Shown: in pieces, positions 18,692 through 28,284 of the stretch
Numbering within the stretch: position 1 is the stretch's first letter
Layout: every line of letters starts with the position of its first letter
Assembly (NCBI GenBank): GCA_902622545.1
Contig: CACNQD010000001.1
Location: forward strand, 124,001-188,000
DNA from: an uncultured Pelagibacteraceae bacterium
GTDB taxonomy: Bacteria; Pseudomonadota; Alphaproteobacteria; Pelagibacterales; Pelagibacteraceae
Direction: 5' to 3'
Length of the DNA: 64,000 nt
The notes under the pieces: model-generated
What the model saw: only the letters and a program-made list of their open reading frames with translations
Databases searched by the model: none
What the model was told of the DNA's origin: nothing
Position numbers and translations under genes: made by a program

Positions 18692-19645
18692 TCAATTTAC
18701 CTTATTTTTGCAGCTACCCGTTTTGAAAAATTCCTCAATGTTATCGATAGCAAGATTAGCCATGGCTGTTCTAGTTTCTTTAGTGGCACTTCCAAGATGA
18801 GGTAGTATGAAAACACTTTTATGTTTAAGATATCCTGGGTTTAAATTAGGTTCATTTTTATAAACATCTAAACCAGCTGCATAAACTTTTCTTCTATCTA
18901 ATGCATCCAGTAAAGCTTCATCGTCTACTATATCTCCTCTAGCTACATTAGTTACTACTGAACCCTTTGGTAAATACTCCAAAGTTTCTTTATTTATAAG
19001 ATTAATTGTTTCTTTTGAGGCTGGGCAACATACAGATAATACATCTGACACTTCCATTAAACTTTTTAGATTATCATGATAAGTAGCCCCTTGTTCTTTA
19101 TCAGAGCTCAATTTAGATCTATTGTGATAATGTATTATCATTCCAAGCGACTTTGCTATCTTAGCAATTTTTTGACCAATACGTCCCATCCCTAAAATAC
19201 CTAACCTTGAGCCAGTTAATTGTTTACCAATCAAATAGTCTGCTGACCATTTCCAATTAGATTCTTTTGCGGCTTGAATACCTTCGCTTGCTCTTCTGCA
19301 AGCTCCTAGAATTAACAATATTCCTATTTCAGCTGTTGCATCTGTTAAGACATCTGGTGTGTTTGTCACTGCTATATTTCTTTTTTTAGCAGCTACTAAA
19401 TCAATATTACCAAATCCTACCGCAAAATTTGATAAAATTTTTATGCTCTCTGGTAATTTATTGATAGTTGCCTCATCCATTTTATCAGTTAGTGATGTTA
19501 ATATTCCATCACAACCTTGGCTTAATTCCACTAATTTAGATTGAGAATAAAGTTCATCATTTAAATTAAGTTTAGCCTCCCATAACTTTGAGGCTTTTTC
19601 CTCATTTGATCTTAGAAGTTTTCTGGTAATTAAAATTTTTTTCAT
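18692..19645 (-). CDS. D-isomer-specific 2-hydroxyacid dehydrogenase (glyoxylate/hydroxypyruvate reductase-like)
   Basis: An NAD(P)-dependent enzyme of 317 residues that interconverts a 2-oxoacid and a D-2-hydroxyacid. The Rossmann motif LGILGMGRIGQKIAK is near residue 150. The catalytic Arg is in NVARGDIVDDEAL (about 238), the Glu in YKNEPNLNP (about 267) and the His in ILPHLGSATKETR (about 286). The cofactor loop reads HYHNRSKL, where Arg-Ser after the second strand would suit NADP, as in GhrB-type glyoxylate reductases. It lies 8 bases after the flavin dehydrogenase gene, at the end of a 2-hydroxyacid operon. Confidence 0.93.
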   Translation of the reverse strand: MKKILITRKLLRSNEEKASKLWEAKLNLNDELYSQSKLVELSQGCDGILTSLTDKMDEATINKLPESIKILSNFAVGFGNIDLVAAKKRNIAVTNTPDVLTDATAEIGILLILGACRRASEGIQAAKESNWKWSADYLIGKQLTGSRLGILGMGRIGQKIAKIAKSLGMIIHYHNRSKLSSDKEQGATYHDNLKSLMEVSDVLSVCCPASKETINLINKETLEYLPKGSVVTNVARGDIVDDEALLDALDRRKVYAAGLDVYKNEPNLNPGYLKHKSVFILPHLGSATKETRTAMANLAIDNIEEFFKTGSCKNKVN

Positions 19646-19653
19646 TCAACTTA

Positions 19654-21027
19654 TTAATTTAAGTCAAAAATCTTACCAGGATTCATTATATTGTTTGGGT
19701 CAATTGTTCTTTTTATAGACTTCATAACAGGTAAATTATCGCCATGTTCTTTAAGAAGGTAATCTTTTTTATGAAGCCCAACTCCATGTTCTCCAGTAAT
19801 TGTACCTTCTAATTCCAATGTTTTTTCTATAAGAATATCACTAAATTTTCGTATTTTTTGATAGGTCTCTTTTTTTTCTGGATCATAAGGTAGTAAAACA
19901 TGGAAATTACCATCACCAAGGTGACCAACCATTGGGGCTCTTAAACCAAATTTTTTAGCTTCTGCATCAGCAAAGTTTACACACTCAGTTATTTTAGAAA
20001 TTGGTAAACAAACATCAGTTGAATAAACTCTGCCATTATTAATTTGTGCTTTAACAGAATAATAGACGTCGTGTCTTGCCTTCCATAGCTTATTTCTATC
20101 CGTTAAATCTTTTGCCCATTTAAAGGAGCTTCCATTATTATTTTTCGATATTTCTTCGACAATATCGATTGACTCTTTATTAGAAGTTTCTGATCCATGG
20201 AATTCAAAAAATAAAGTCGGTGTAGCTTCTACATCTTTTAATTTAGAGTATTCTATACTAATTTCCATTTGATCTTTGTTAAGCATTTCAATTCTTGCAA
20301 TTGGAATACCATACTGAATTACCTCTTGTGCAGTTTTAACTGCATCCTCTAGAGTTTTAAAGTGACATACAGCACTCATAATACTTTCTGGGATTGGTGA
20401 CAATCTTAGCTGGATCTCCGTAATAACTCCGAGAGTACCCTCGGAACCAATAAATAAATTGGTTAAATTATATCCAGCTGAAGTTTTTTTTGTTCTACTC
20501 CCAGTTTTTATTATATCTCCATTTGGTAAAACAACTGTTAATCCGGTTATAACAGTTTTCATAGTTCCATATTTAACTGCCATTGTTCCTGACGCTGAAG
20601 TAGAAGCCATTCCACCTATTGCTGCATTTGCACCTGGATCGATTGGAAAAAATACCCCATCTTCCCTTAAATAGTCATTCAATTGTTCTCTAGTTACACA
20701 TGCCTGAACTTTACAATCAAAATCTTCTACATTTACACTTAATACTTTATTCATCTTTTCGAGAGAAATTGTAATCCCTTGATCGTTCCCAACCACATTG
20801 CCTTCTAAAGAGGTCCCTGTTCCAAACGGAACAACAGGTATTTTATGTTGATTGCATAATTTTAATATCTTGGAAACTTCTTCATTAGTCTCTGGAAATA
20901 CTACAGCTTTAGACAAAATTGGATCATATGTGTCTTCGCCTCTTGCATAATTCAATCTTGTTGATTCTGACTCAGAAAATCTAGAATTTAGTATTTTTTT
21001 TAGTTCAGACTGAAGTTCGCTATTCAT
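19654..21027 (-). CDS. FAD-linked D-2-hydroxyacid dehydrogenase (D-lactate/glycolate oxidase GlcD-like)
   Basis: A 457-residue flavoprotein of the FAD_binding_4 / FAD-oxidase_C type that oxidises D-lactate, glycolate or a related acid. The PCMH-type FAD-binding domain has VPFGTGTSLEGNV (about residue 66), DPGANAAIGGMASTSASGTM and GSEGTLGVITEIQLR. The C-terminal catalytic domain shows the metal-binding VGHLGDGNFHVLLPYD and the final TGEHGVGLHKKDYL. Length fits single-subunit DLD enzymes that pass electrons to cytochrome c or quinone. No glcE or glcF lies beside it, so a D-lactate dehydrogenase is more likely than the three-subunit glycolate oxidase. Confidence 0.92.
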   Translation of the reverse strand: MNSELQSELKKILNSRFSESESTRLNYARGEDTYDPILSKAVVFPETNEEVSKILKLCNQHKIPVVPFGTGTSLEGNVVGNDQGITISLEKMNKVLSVNVEDFDCKVQACVTREQLNDYLREDGVFFPIDPGANAAIGGMASTSASGTMAVKYGTMKTVITGLTVVLPNGDIIKTGSRTKKTSAGYNLTNLFIGSEGTLGVITEIQLRLSPIPESIMSAVCHFKTLEDAVKTAQEVIQYGIPIARIEMLNKDQMEISIEYSKLKDVEATPTLFFEFHGSETSNKESIDIVEEISKNNNGSSFKWAKDLTDRNKLWKARHDVYYSVKAQINNGRVYSTDVCLPISKITECVNFADAEAKKFGLRAPMVGHLGDGNFHVLLPYDPEKKETYQKIRKFSDILIEKTLELEGTITGEHGVGLHKKDYLLKEHGDNLPVMKSIKRTIDPNNIMNPGKIFDLN

Positions 21028-21070
21028 AAATTGATGATACTATATAAATCTTACAAAAAAAATACTTAAA

Positions 21071-22234
21071 TTATTTAAGCATTTTTTTTATGTTTTCTAA
21101 TGCTTGAGAAATGTTGTCTCTTGATGCTGCGAAACTAAATCTCACGTAATCTTGACAAGTTTGACCAAATGCTGTCCCTGGTACAATTGCAACTCCAGCT
21201 TCGTGCATAGCTTTTTTACAAAATTCTTTTCCATTCATTCCAGTCCCTTTAACTTTTGGAAAAGCATAAAATGCACCACCAGGTAAACTGCATTCAACAC
21301 CTGGCAGATCATTTAGACCCTTATGAATAAGATCTCTTCTTGCCGTAAATTTTTCCATCATTTCATGTATTGAGTCGTCTGGTCCATCTAATGCAGCAAT
21401 ACCAGCATATTGAGCAGCAGCATTCACACAAGAAACACTATTTATTAATAGTTTATTAACATGTTCAACTAAATGCTCTGGCCAAAAACTCCAACCTAAT
21501 CTCCATCCAGTCATAGAATAGGCTTTACTCCATCCCTCTAATACAATGAGTCTCTCTCTTAATTTAGGGTAATTGAAAAAGGTTGGCATTTCTTTTCCAT
21601 CAAAAATTTGTCTACTATAAATCTCATCACTTAAAATTGTTACATGTGGGTGTTGCTCTAAACCTTTAGCAAGTTTATCAATTTCAGATTTTTCTACAAA
21701 ACTTCCTGTTGGGTTATTAGGATTAATCAAAATTAATAATCTTGTTTTGTCAGTTATTAAAGACAATATTTCCTCTGCATTAAACTTTAGATCTTTATCT
21801 TTAGTAAGATCGTACGGAACCGGAGTAGATCCAGTATAGTTAATCATAGACTCATAAATAGGAAAAGCTGGTGTTGGATGAATTATTTCTACACCTGGTT
21901 CTCCAAAACACTGGATCGCATAGTGCATTGTTGGTTTACCACCTGGCATTATGATAATTCTCTCTGGATCAACATCTTGATTGTAAAGAGTTTTAATTTT
22001 TCTTGAAACTGCTTGTCTACATTCTAGAATTCCATTTGATAAAACATAACCGTGATGACCATCATCTAAAGCTTTTTTTGCAGCGTCAACTACATGCTTT
22101 GGAGTTTTAAAATCTGGTTGACCTAATCCAAGATGTATCATTGGTTTTCCTGATGCCTCTAGTTTTTTTGCTTCCGCTAAAACTGAGAATGCAGTCTCTG
22201 TTCCTAATCTATCTAAACTTTTTGCCAGTTTCAT
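21071..22234 (-). CDS. class I/II PLP-dependent aminotransferase
   Basis: A fold-type I aminotransferase of 387 residues. The PLP Lys is in GWSKAYSMTGWRLGW (about residue 235). LINPNNPTGSF, the LSDEIYSRQ aspartate/tyrosine pair, and the C-terminal Arg in DYVRFSFAASRD that binds the substrate carboxylate are all present. It should interconvert an amino acid and a 2-oxoacid. Its neighbours are all 2-hydroxyacid dehydrogenases, so it may feed their oxoacid products into amino acids or the reverse. The precise specificity (aspartate, alanine or aromatic) cannot be told. Confidence 0.92.
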   Translation of the reverse strand: MKLAKSLDRLGTETAFSVLAEAKKLEASGKPMIHLGLGQPDFKTPKHVVDAAKKALDDGHHGYVLSNGILECRQAVSRKIKTLYNQDVDPERIIIMPGGKPTMHYAIQCFGEPGVEIIHPTPAFPIYESMINYTGSTPVPYDLTKDKDLKFNAEEILSLITDKTRLLILINPNNPTGSFVEKSEIDKLAKGLEQHPHVTILSDEIYSRQIFDGKEMPTFFNYPKLRERLIVLEGWSKAYSMTGWRLGWSFWPEHLVEHVNKLLINSVSCVNAAAQYAGIAALDGPDDSIHEMMEKFTARRDLIHKGLNDLPGVECSLPGGAFYAFPKVKGTGMNGKEFCKKAMHEAGVAIVPGTAFGQTCQDYVRFSFAASRDNISQALENIKKMLK

Positions 22235-22245
22235 AATTTTTATAA

Positions 22246-23403
22246 TTATTTAATATTTCTATAAATTAATTTTGAACTATTCAACTCTTTTAAATTTTTG
22301 CAACCCATTAAAACCATATTTCTTTTAATTTCATCATGCATTGTCTTCAATAAATGCTCAACTCCTTGCTGACCACCTGCGGCTAAAGAGAACAAAAACA
22401 TTTTACCAAAACTACAAGCTTTAGCTCCAGCGGCTATTGCTTTTAAGACATGAGAACCTCTTCTAATCCCACCATCCAAAATAATTTCCAGTTTATCACC
22501 AACAGCATCGGATATCGCTTTAATTTGGTCAAAGGGTGATCTTGAACCATCTAGTTGTCGACCACCATGATTAGATATCATTATAGCTGAGCACCCAATA
22601 TCAATCGCTCTTTTTGCATCCTCAACTGATATAACTCCTTTTAGAGCAAAAGGACCATTCCATTTTTTTACACAATACTCTGCATCTTTCCAATTCATAG
22701 CTGGATCATACTGCTCATTAATGTAGTCTATAACTGATTTAGCAATATTAGTTCCTTTGTCAGTTTTTGTTGCAACATTTGCTAATTTAAATTTTTCATG
22801 AATTAAATAATTAAATACCCAAGTTGGGTGCACGGCAAAACTCAAAAGGCTTTTTAAAGTTAATTTTGGTGGTGTAGTAAAACCTGTTCTGTGGTCTCTT
22901 TCTCTGTTCCCTGCAACAAGAGTATCTACAGTTAGACACATTCCATCAAATCCTGATCTTTTACACCGATCAATCAAATCATTTGTTATTGATTTATCTT
23001 TATGAACATAAAGCTGAAATAATTTAGGGCCACTAGATAAGTTAGAAATTTCCTCAATTGTATTATTTGCCATTGTAGACATGCTATAAAATGTTCCAAA
23101 TTTATTAGCAGCTTTTGCGGAGGCTTTATCACCATCGTGGTGATATAATCTTTGCATAGCACATGGGGATAAGAAAATTGGCATATCAATTTTTCTTCCA
23201 AATATGTTTGTAGATAAGTCTGGTTTACCTACGCTAGCCAAAACATTTGGTATTAGATCACAATCGTTAAAGGCCTCTGTATTTCTTTTAAGAGTAGTTT
23301 CATCATCTGAGCCACCATCAATATAATGGAAAATTGGAGAAGGTAATTTTTTTTTTGCTAATTTCCTGAAGTCCTCAAAATTATAACAGTCTTTAAGGCT
23401 CAT
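22246..23403 (-). CDS. FMN-dependent L-2-hydroxyacid dehydrogenase (LldD-like), copy 1
   Basis: A TIM-barrel flavoenzyme of 385 residues related to L-lactate dehydrogenase and glycolate oxidase. Seen: FHYIDGGSDDETT (Tyr of the active site), CLTVDT, GNRERDHRTGF, the catalytic His in SNHGGRQLDGSRSPFDQ and the FMN-phosphate motif ILDGGIRRGSHVLKA. The end of the barrel reads SFGKMFLFSLAAGG where many relatives have a VGRPxLYxLA motif. It directly follows the second copy and precedes the aminotransferase, separated by 9 to 11 bases. Electron acceptor is likely cytochrome c or quinone; substrate uncertain. Confidence 0.92.
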   Translation of the reverse strand: MSLKDCYNFEDFRKLAKKKLPSPIFHYIDGGSDDETTLKRNTEAFNDCDLIPNVLASVGKPDLSTNIFGRKIDMPIFLSPCAMQRLYHHDGDKASAKAANKFGTFYSMSTMANNTIEEISNLSSGPKLFQLYVHKDKSITNDLIDRCKRSGFDGMCLTVDTLVAGNRERDHRTGFTTPPKLTLKSLLSFAVHPTWVFNYLIHEKFKLANVATKTDKGTNIAKSVIDYINEQYDPAMNWKDAEYCVKKWNGPFALKGVISVEDAKRAIDIGCSAIMISNHGGRQLDGSRSPFDQIKAISDAVGDKLEIILDGGIRRGSHVLKAIAAGAKACSFGKMFLFSLAAGGQQGVEHLLKTMHDEIKRNMVLMGCKNLKELNSSKLIYRNIK

Positions 23404-23412
23404 AGAATTTTT

Positions 23413-24567
23413 TTAAGTATATCTAAATCTTAAATTATTTCTATTGAGGTCGCTAATCTTAGTACATCCCATTAATTTCATATCTCGTTCTAATTCAGCT
23501 TTGTATTGCCCTAATGCTCTCTCTACTCCTGCTTGTCCCGCCGCAGCTAAAGCATAGAGATACAATCTTCCTCCAGCGCAAGCCTTTGCGCCTAAAGATA
23601 AAGCTTTGAGCATGTGTGTTCCTCTTTGAAATCCACCTTCACAAATAACATCAATTTTGTCACCTACAGCATCAACTATTTCTGCTAGTTGATCAAATGG
23701 TGATCTTGATCCATCAAGCTGTCTACCTCCATGATTAGAAACCATTATTCCAGTGCACCCAATATCAACTGCTTTTTTTGCATCTTCAACGCTCATAATT
23801 CCTTTGAGGGCAAAATGACCACCCCACTTAGAACATAACTTTTCAGCATCGTTCCAATTCATGGATTGATCCAGCATAGTAGAAAAATAATTACCAATTG
23901 ATGAGTTCGTGCTTGTACCTTCTTTTACAAAATCTTGTAAATGCGGTAATTCAAATTTTCCTTTTGTTAGATAATTTATCCCCCACATTGGTTTTGTGGC
24001 AAAACTAAATAAGCTTGATAAAGTAAGCTTAGGTGGTGACGTAAAACCTGTTCTTAAATCTCTTTCACGATTTCCACCTGTTATCGTATCAACAGTTAAA
24101 GCCATTACATCAAAATTGGCTGCTTTCGCTCTTTCCAAACAAGAATCATTTAATCCTCTGTCTTTGTGAAAATAGAATTGAAACATTTTTGGTGTATCAA
24201 TTAAAGACGAGATTTCTTCCACACTTACAGTAGCTAAAGCTGAAACACCAAACATTGTATTAAATTTTTTAGCTGCTTTTCCTACTGCTCTTTCTCCATC
24301 ATAATGAAACAATCTTTGTAAGGCAGTTGGAGAACAGTAAAAAGGTAAATCAATTTTTTTTCCAAAAATTGTTGTAGACAAGTCTACACTTTCAACACCT
24401 CTCAATACATTAGGTACAAGATCTACGTCATTAAATGCAGATGTATTTCGATTATATGTAATTTCATCATCTGCTGCACCATCAATGTAATGAAAAATTG
24501 GTGACGGTAATTTTTTTTTTGCTAAAATTCTAAAGTCACTAAAATTATGGCAATCTTTTAAATTCAT
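23413..24567 (-). CDS. FMN-dependent L-2-hydroxyacid dehydrogenase (LldD-like), copy 2
   Basis: A 384-residue tandem paralogue of the adjacent gene, with the same start pattern (LKDCHNFSDFRILAKKKLPS) and overall clearly similar throughout. The catalytic SNHGGRQLDGSRSPFDQ is intact. It differs where FMN phosphate is bound: CEGGFQRGTHMLKA replaces the canonical DGGxRRG, and AGGRLYLYALAAAG follows. Such changes suggest the two copies have divided substrates or that one is regulatory. It is 9 bases behind the PagL-like gene and 9 before copy 1. Confidence 0.92.
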   Translation of the reverse strand: MNLKDCHNFSDFRILAKKKLPSPIFHYIDGAADDEITYNRNTSAFNDVDLVPNVLRGVESVDLSTTIFGKKIDLPFYCSPTALQRLFHYDGERAVGKAAKKFNTMFGVSALATVSVEEISSLIDTPKMFQFYFHKDRGLNDSCLERAKAANFDVMALTVDTITGGNRERDLRTGFTSPPKLTLSSLFSFATKPMWGINYLTKGKFELPHLQDFVKEGTSTNSSIGNYFSTMLDQSMNWNDAEKLCSKWGGHFALKGIMSVEDAKKAVDIGCTGIMVSNHGGRQLDGSRSPFDQLAEIVDAVGDKIDVICEGGFQRGTHMLKALSLGAKACAGGRLYLYALAAAGQAGVERALGQYKAELERDMKLMGCTKISDLNRNNLRFRYT

Positions 24568-24576
24568 AATGTCAAC

Positions 24577-25095
24577 TTAAAAGCTTTTAAAGAAATTAAA
24601 CATATAACTATTTGCCCCAGGATTTTTTTCTCCTAAACTAGCATTAGATATATGATTATATGAAAAACCAAATTCTGTACTTGGTGATAAATCTAGTGAT
24701 AATTGAAGCTCACTTTTAAATTCGACCAAATGACCGAGGTCTTTTCCATCTCCCTCATGATATAAACCTGGCGTAAAACTTGGTGTCAAATTTAATCTTC
24801 CAATATTATACTCAGCTTGAATTCCTGTATAAAGATATGAGGCTGAGTCAGCAGTTAACATAAAACCAGTAATAGGTTTAATTGTACCTATTAAGCTATC
24901 TCTGAAAAGATTATCATTTAAGTGTTGAATTCCAATAATTTGAGATTTTTTTCCATTGTCACTGAAATCAAACATTCCGGTATAAATATTATATTTATGA
25001 CCGGTATCCATTTTTTGTTTTTCTTCCGCGTATAACTTTTCAGAAGTTATAAAAGTGCAAAAGATTAATAATAAAATTTTAAAAAAATTTTTCAT
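24577..25095 (-). CDS. PagL-like outer-membrane acyloxyacyl hydrolase family protein
   Basis: A 172-residue secreted protein with a signal peptide (about 1-23, ending LYAEE) and alternating strands ending in an aromatic residue (FFKSF), as in small outer-membrane beta-barrels. The stretch YNHISNASLGEKNPGANSY matches the lipid A 3-O-deacylase (PagL) signature. His148 and Ser150 stand where the catalytic pair should be, but the expected catalytic Glu is replaced by Asn162. It may be a lipid A deacylase variant or a structural relative. Its ATG overlaps the ccmH stop by four bases, an odd partner for cytochrome maturation. Confidence 0.75.
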   Translation of the reverse strand: MKNFFKILLLIFCTFITSEKLYAEEKQKMDTGHKYNIYTGMFDFSDNGKKSQIIGIQHLNDNLFRDSLIGTIKPITGFMLTADSASYLYTGIQAEYNIGRLNLTPSFTPGLYHEGDGKDLGHLVEFKSELQLSLDLSPSTEFGFSYNHISNASLGEKNPGANSYMFNFFKSF

Positions 25096-25472
25096 ATTTT
25101 TTTACTCTTATATATTCTTAAATATATTATTGCACCACCTAATAAAAAAAACAATATTGGTATAAACCACAATAAAAAGGTTTTTTTGGAATATCCAGGA
25201 TCATAGACAATCCATTGACCATATTTTTTGACTAACATATTATAAATTTGATCTTTTGAGTGACCTCTGTCTATTTGATCTTTAATATAGATTCTCATAC
25301 TTAATGCAAATTCAGAATTAGAGTCGTATATAGATTGACCTTGGCAAATCAGACATCTTAAATTTTTTGCTATATCATTTTCAAGTTTAGAATAAGGTTC
25401 TGTCTCAGAATAACAGTTTCCAAAAAAGTTAATAAATAAAAATAAAAAGACCAAAAATTTTTTTTTAACCAT
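25092..25472 (-). CDS. ccmH: cytochrome c maturation protein CcmH
   Basis: CcmH keeps the haem-binding CxxCH cysteines of apocytochrome c reduced. The 126 residues include a signal peptide (about 1-22), the redox motif LRCLICQGQSIYDSNS (about 38-53), and the sequence KKYGQWIVYDPGYSKKTFLLWFIP leading into a C-terminal membrane anchor. It overlaps the ccmG stop by 8 bases and the next gene by four. The TPR protein CcmI, which often follows or is fused to CcmH, is not present here. Confidence 0.95.
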   Translation of the reverse strand: MVKKKFLVFLFLFINFFGNCYSETEPYSKLENDIAKNLRCLICQGQSIYDSNSEFALSMRIYIKDQIDRGHSKDQIYNMLVKKYGQWIVYDPGYSKKTFLLWFIPILFFLLGGAIIYLRIYKSKKI

Positions 25473-26010
25473 TTACAATCTCTCTAATATGTTTAACATC
25501 ATTGTCATTTATTGGTCCTATAATCTTTAATAAAATTTTTCTATTTTTATTAATTAAGAAAGTTTCTGGAACACCATAAGCACCTAAGTTTATTGACTCT
25601 GTTCCATCTTTATCTACTAAATTATATATAAATGGGTTTCCATAATCATTTAAAAATTTTATAGAATTTTTTTTTCTATCTTTATAATTTATGCCGATAA
25701 TTTGCAGTGAGCTAAGACTGCTTAAACTCTTGAGAAGATCATTTTCCTCTCTACACGGTACACACCATGATGCCCAGATGTTAACTATGGAAAAATCCTC
25801 GTTTTCAATAACCTCGCTTAATTTTATATAATTAGATGAATATAATTCAGGTAAACTAAAATCTGTTAGGTAAGTTGTTTTCTCATTTTTAAATTCTGGA
25901 GAATATATTTTATCCTTAATCAATGCTTTATTAAAAACTAAAAAGCAAAAAACAAAAAAAACTAATATTAAGAAACTATAAGTAATTTTTTTTTTTACTA
26001 AAAATCGCAA
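25465..26010 (-). CDS. ccmG: thiol:disulfide interchange protein CcmG/DsbE
   Basis: A membrane-anchored periplasmic thioredoxin that reduces CcmH or apocytochrome. One N-terminal membrane segment precedes a thioredoxin fold with NIWASWCVPCREENDLL (redox WCVPC) and the cis-Pro loop GAYGVPETFLIN. There is no ATG near the expected start. The TTG at 26010 (181 residues), with GGGGGT just upstream, is my choice; a TTG at 26022 is the alternative. Either start lies inside the 3' end of ccmF (overlap 35 or 47 bases), unusually long even for this compact genome. Confidence 0.9.
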   Translation of the reverse strand: MRFLVKKKITYSFLILVFFVFCFLVFNKALIKDKIYSPEFKNEKTTYLTDFSLPELYSSNYIKLSEVIENEDFSIVNIWASWCVPCREENDLLKSLSSLSSLQIIGINYKDRKKNSIKFLNDYGNPFIYNLVDKDGTESINLGAYGVPETFLINKNRKILLKIIGPINDNDVKHIREIVNG

Positions 26011-27859
26011 AAGTACCCCCAAAAATTATTATTAATGTAGAGATCCATATCCAGATCATAAATGGTTTATTCTGGTATCTAACATTAAATAATTGCTCAT
26101 CCTTAATTAAGTTAATTGTTATAAATCTATCTTTAAATAAAGTTGTTTTAATCGCTGCTTCACTTGTTGCAATGACGGGCTGGTTATAAACTCTGATCTC
26201 TGGATATAGTTTAATTATTTTATTTTTATTATTTTTTATTTCAAAAGTACCAATTATTGAAGAATAATTTTTTTTTTCATCAGTTTTAATATCTTCAAAA
26301 GTTATTTTTTCATTTTTTGAGATAAAACTTTCGCCAACTTTAATATTCTTTATAATCTCCGTGGAGCTAACACTATTAAATAAGATTGATAACATCAACA
26401 TAGCAAAACCTAAATGTGATAAGTTCTGTGCATGATTAGTATTATTTTTAAAAAAATTGGTAAGTGTTTTGATACTTAAAAAAACTAGAGAAAAAATTAA
26501 AATTATTAATAAAAAATCTTTTTGAGTTAAGAAATATATAGTTATTACTGTGGCAACTAAAGTTAGTAAAAAGTAATAAATATAATTCACTTTAAACTTT
26601 AAATTTGTTTTAATCCAACTCATACTTGGCCCAACAGACATAAATAGGAAAAATGGGACTAAGAATGGTATTAAAAGTTTATTATAAAATGGGGGTCCAA
26701 CGGAAATTTTTTCTGATGTAATTACATCTAAAAATATTGGGTATACCGTTCCTATTAAAACTACGCTTAAAAAGTAAATCATAAACCAGTTATTTATTAA
26801 AACTGAAGTTTCTTTGCTTAGAAAAAAAATTTCCTTTTTATTTTCCAAATTTTTGTTTTCAAAGACTAAAAAGATTACAAAAGATATGAAAATTAAAACA
26901 AACAAAAAAATTAGGATATAAATTCCTCTAGATGGATCATTTGCAAAAGTGTGAACTGAGTTGAGAATTCCAGATCTAACTAAAAATGTCCCAGTAACAC
27001 TAAACATAAAGGTTACTATACTCAATATAATTGACCAATTTTTAAAAAGGTCTCTTTTCTCAAGAGTTGAAATACAATGCAAAAGAGCAGTTAAACTCAA
27101 CCATGGTATTAAAGAAATATTTTCAACTGGATCCCAAAACCAAAAACCTCCCCATCCTAATTCATAATACGCCCAGATCGAACCTAAAAGAATACCCCCT
27201 GTTAAAAAAGTCCAAGAGATTAAAACCCATTTTTTTAAATTTTTTGCCCAAAGATTATTCACATACCCTGTTACCATTGCGGACAAAGCAGAGGCAAATA
27301 TAATTGATGTACCAACATATCCAACATATAAAATCGGTGGATGTATTGCTAGCGCAGGATCTTGGAGTATTGGATTTAATCCAAGTCCTTCGGGGGGTAT
27401 AGGAAAAAGAATATCAAATGGGTTAGAAGTTTTTAGAACAAATATAAAAAAACCAATAACAATTATTTGATGAAATATTACAGTATAAAGTCTAAAATTT
27501 TTTGGCTCGTCTTTAGAGCTGAAGAAAAAAAACAATATAAAACTTGTCAGTACTAATAACCATAATAATAAACTTCCTTCATGATTACCCCATAAACCTG
27601 TTACTTTATAAAATAAAGGTTTTGTTGAATGAGAATTGTTATAAACTGTTTCATTACTAAAATCGGAAATTATAAAAGTGTATAATAAAATAAGAAAACC
27701 TATTACAACTAAAAAAAATTGAAGAGTAAGAAGCTTATATATTTTTTTTTCTAAATTTAATAAATTTTTTTTTATATTTAGAACTGTGCATAAGAAAACA
27801 GCAAAAGAAGATAAAAGCCCTAGTGATAAAGAGAGAAAACCTGCATTAGATAATATCAT
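25976..27859 (-). CDS. ccmF: haem lyase CcmF
   Basis: CcmF transfers haem from CcmE to apocytochrome c in the inner membrane. It has 627 residues and many membrane spans. The tryptophan-rich haem-handling motif [19 protein letters not shown] is near residue 230, and conserved His-containing periplasmic loops (for example GHEG-like [11 protein letters not shown] and [13 protein letters not shown]) are visible. A periplasmic domain follows near residues 500-600. It overlaps ccmE upstream by four bases. Both the usual WWD motif and the Pro-His motifs are intact, so it should be functional. Confidence 0.96.
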   Translation of the reverse strand: MILSNAGFLSLSLGLLSSFAVFLCTVLNIKKNLLNLEKKIYKLLTLQFFLVVIGFLILLYTFIISDFSNETVYNNSHSTKPLFYKVTGLWGNHEGSLLLWLLVLTSFILFFFFSSKDEPKNFRLYTVIFHQIIVIGFFIFVLKTSNPFDILFPIPPEGLGLNPILQDPALAIHPPILYVGYVGTSIIFASALSAMVTGYVNNLWAKNLKKWVLISWTFLTGGILLGSIWAYYELGWGGFWFWDPVENISLIPWLSLTALLHCISTLEKRDLFKNWSIILSIVTFMFSVTGTFLVRSGILNSVHTFANDPSRGIYILIFLFVLIFISFVIFLVFENKNLENKKEIFFLSKETSVLINNWFMIYFLSVVLIGTVYPIFLDVITSEKISVGPPFYNKLLIPFLVPFFLFMSVGPSMSWIKTNLKFKVNYIYYFLLTLVATVITIYFLTQKDFLLIILIFSLVFLSIKTLTNFFKNNTNHAQNLSHLGFAMLMLSILFNSVSSTEIIKNIKVGESFISKNEKITFEDIKTDEKKNYSSIIGTFEIKNNKNKIIKLYPEIRVYNQPVIATSEAAIKTTLFKDRFITINLIKDEQLFNVRYQNKPFMIWIWISTLIIIFGGTFAIFSKKKNYL

Positions 27860-28275
27860 TTTTGCTCCATACTTTCTTTAACTTCAGGGGGCATATAATT
27901 TTCATCATGTTTTGCTAAAATTTTATCAGCAATAAATAAATTTTTATCCTCTAAAAATCCTTCTGCTACTACTCCCTTTTCTTCTTGAAATAAGTTTGGT
28001 ACGGTTCCTGCAAAAATAACATTAATTTCACTTTTAAAATCTGTGATTACAAATAAAATTTTTTCATTATCTAAAGTTATAGAATTTTTTTTAACCATCC
28101 CTCCTACTCTTATTTTTTTTGTTATATTCTCTGAGGATTGCTTGATTTCGGTTGGTGATTTAAAATATACGACATCATCCTCTAATAGTTTTAGAATAAT
28201 ATAAATACTTAAAATGATTGTAGTTAGAACAGAAATTATAAATAAAATTCTTAATCTAACTTTTTTACCATACAT
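27856..28275 (-). CDS. ccmE: haem chaperone CcmE
   Basis: A membrane-anchored periplasmic haem carrier of 139 residues: a short cytoplasmic N-terminus (MYGKKVRLR), one membrane helix (about 9-28) and a beta-barrel OB fold. The covalent haem site is the His in [11 protein letters not shown] (about residue 124), with the downstream Tyr of the HxxxY pattern. [10 protein letters not shown] and [19 protein letters not shown] match the family. Located between ccmD and ccmF, with a 9-base gap to ccmD and a four-base overlap with ccmF. Confidence 0.95.
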   Translation of the reverse strand: MYGKKVRLRILFIISVLTTIILSIYIILKLLEDDVVYFKSPTEIKQSSENITKKIRVGGMVKKNSITLDNEKILFVITDFKSEINVIFAGTVPNLFQEEKGVVAEGFLEDKNLFIADKILAKHDENYMPPEVKESMEQK

Positions 28276-28284
28276 TAATCTAAA

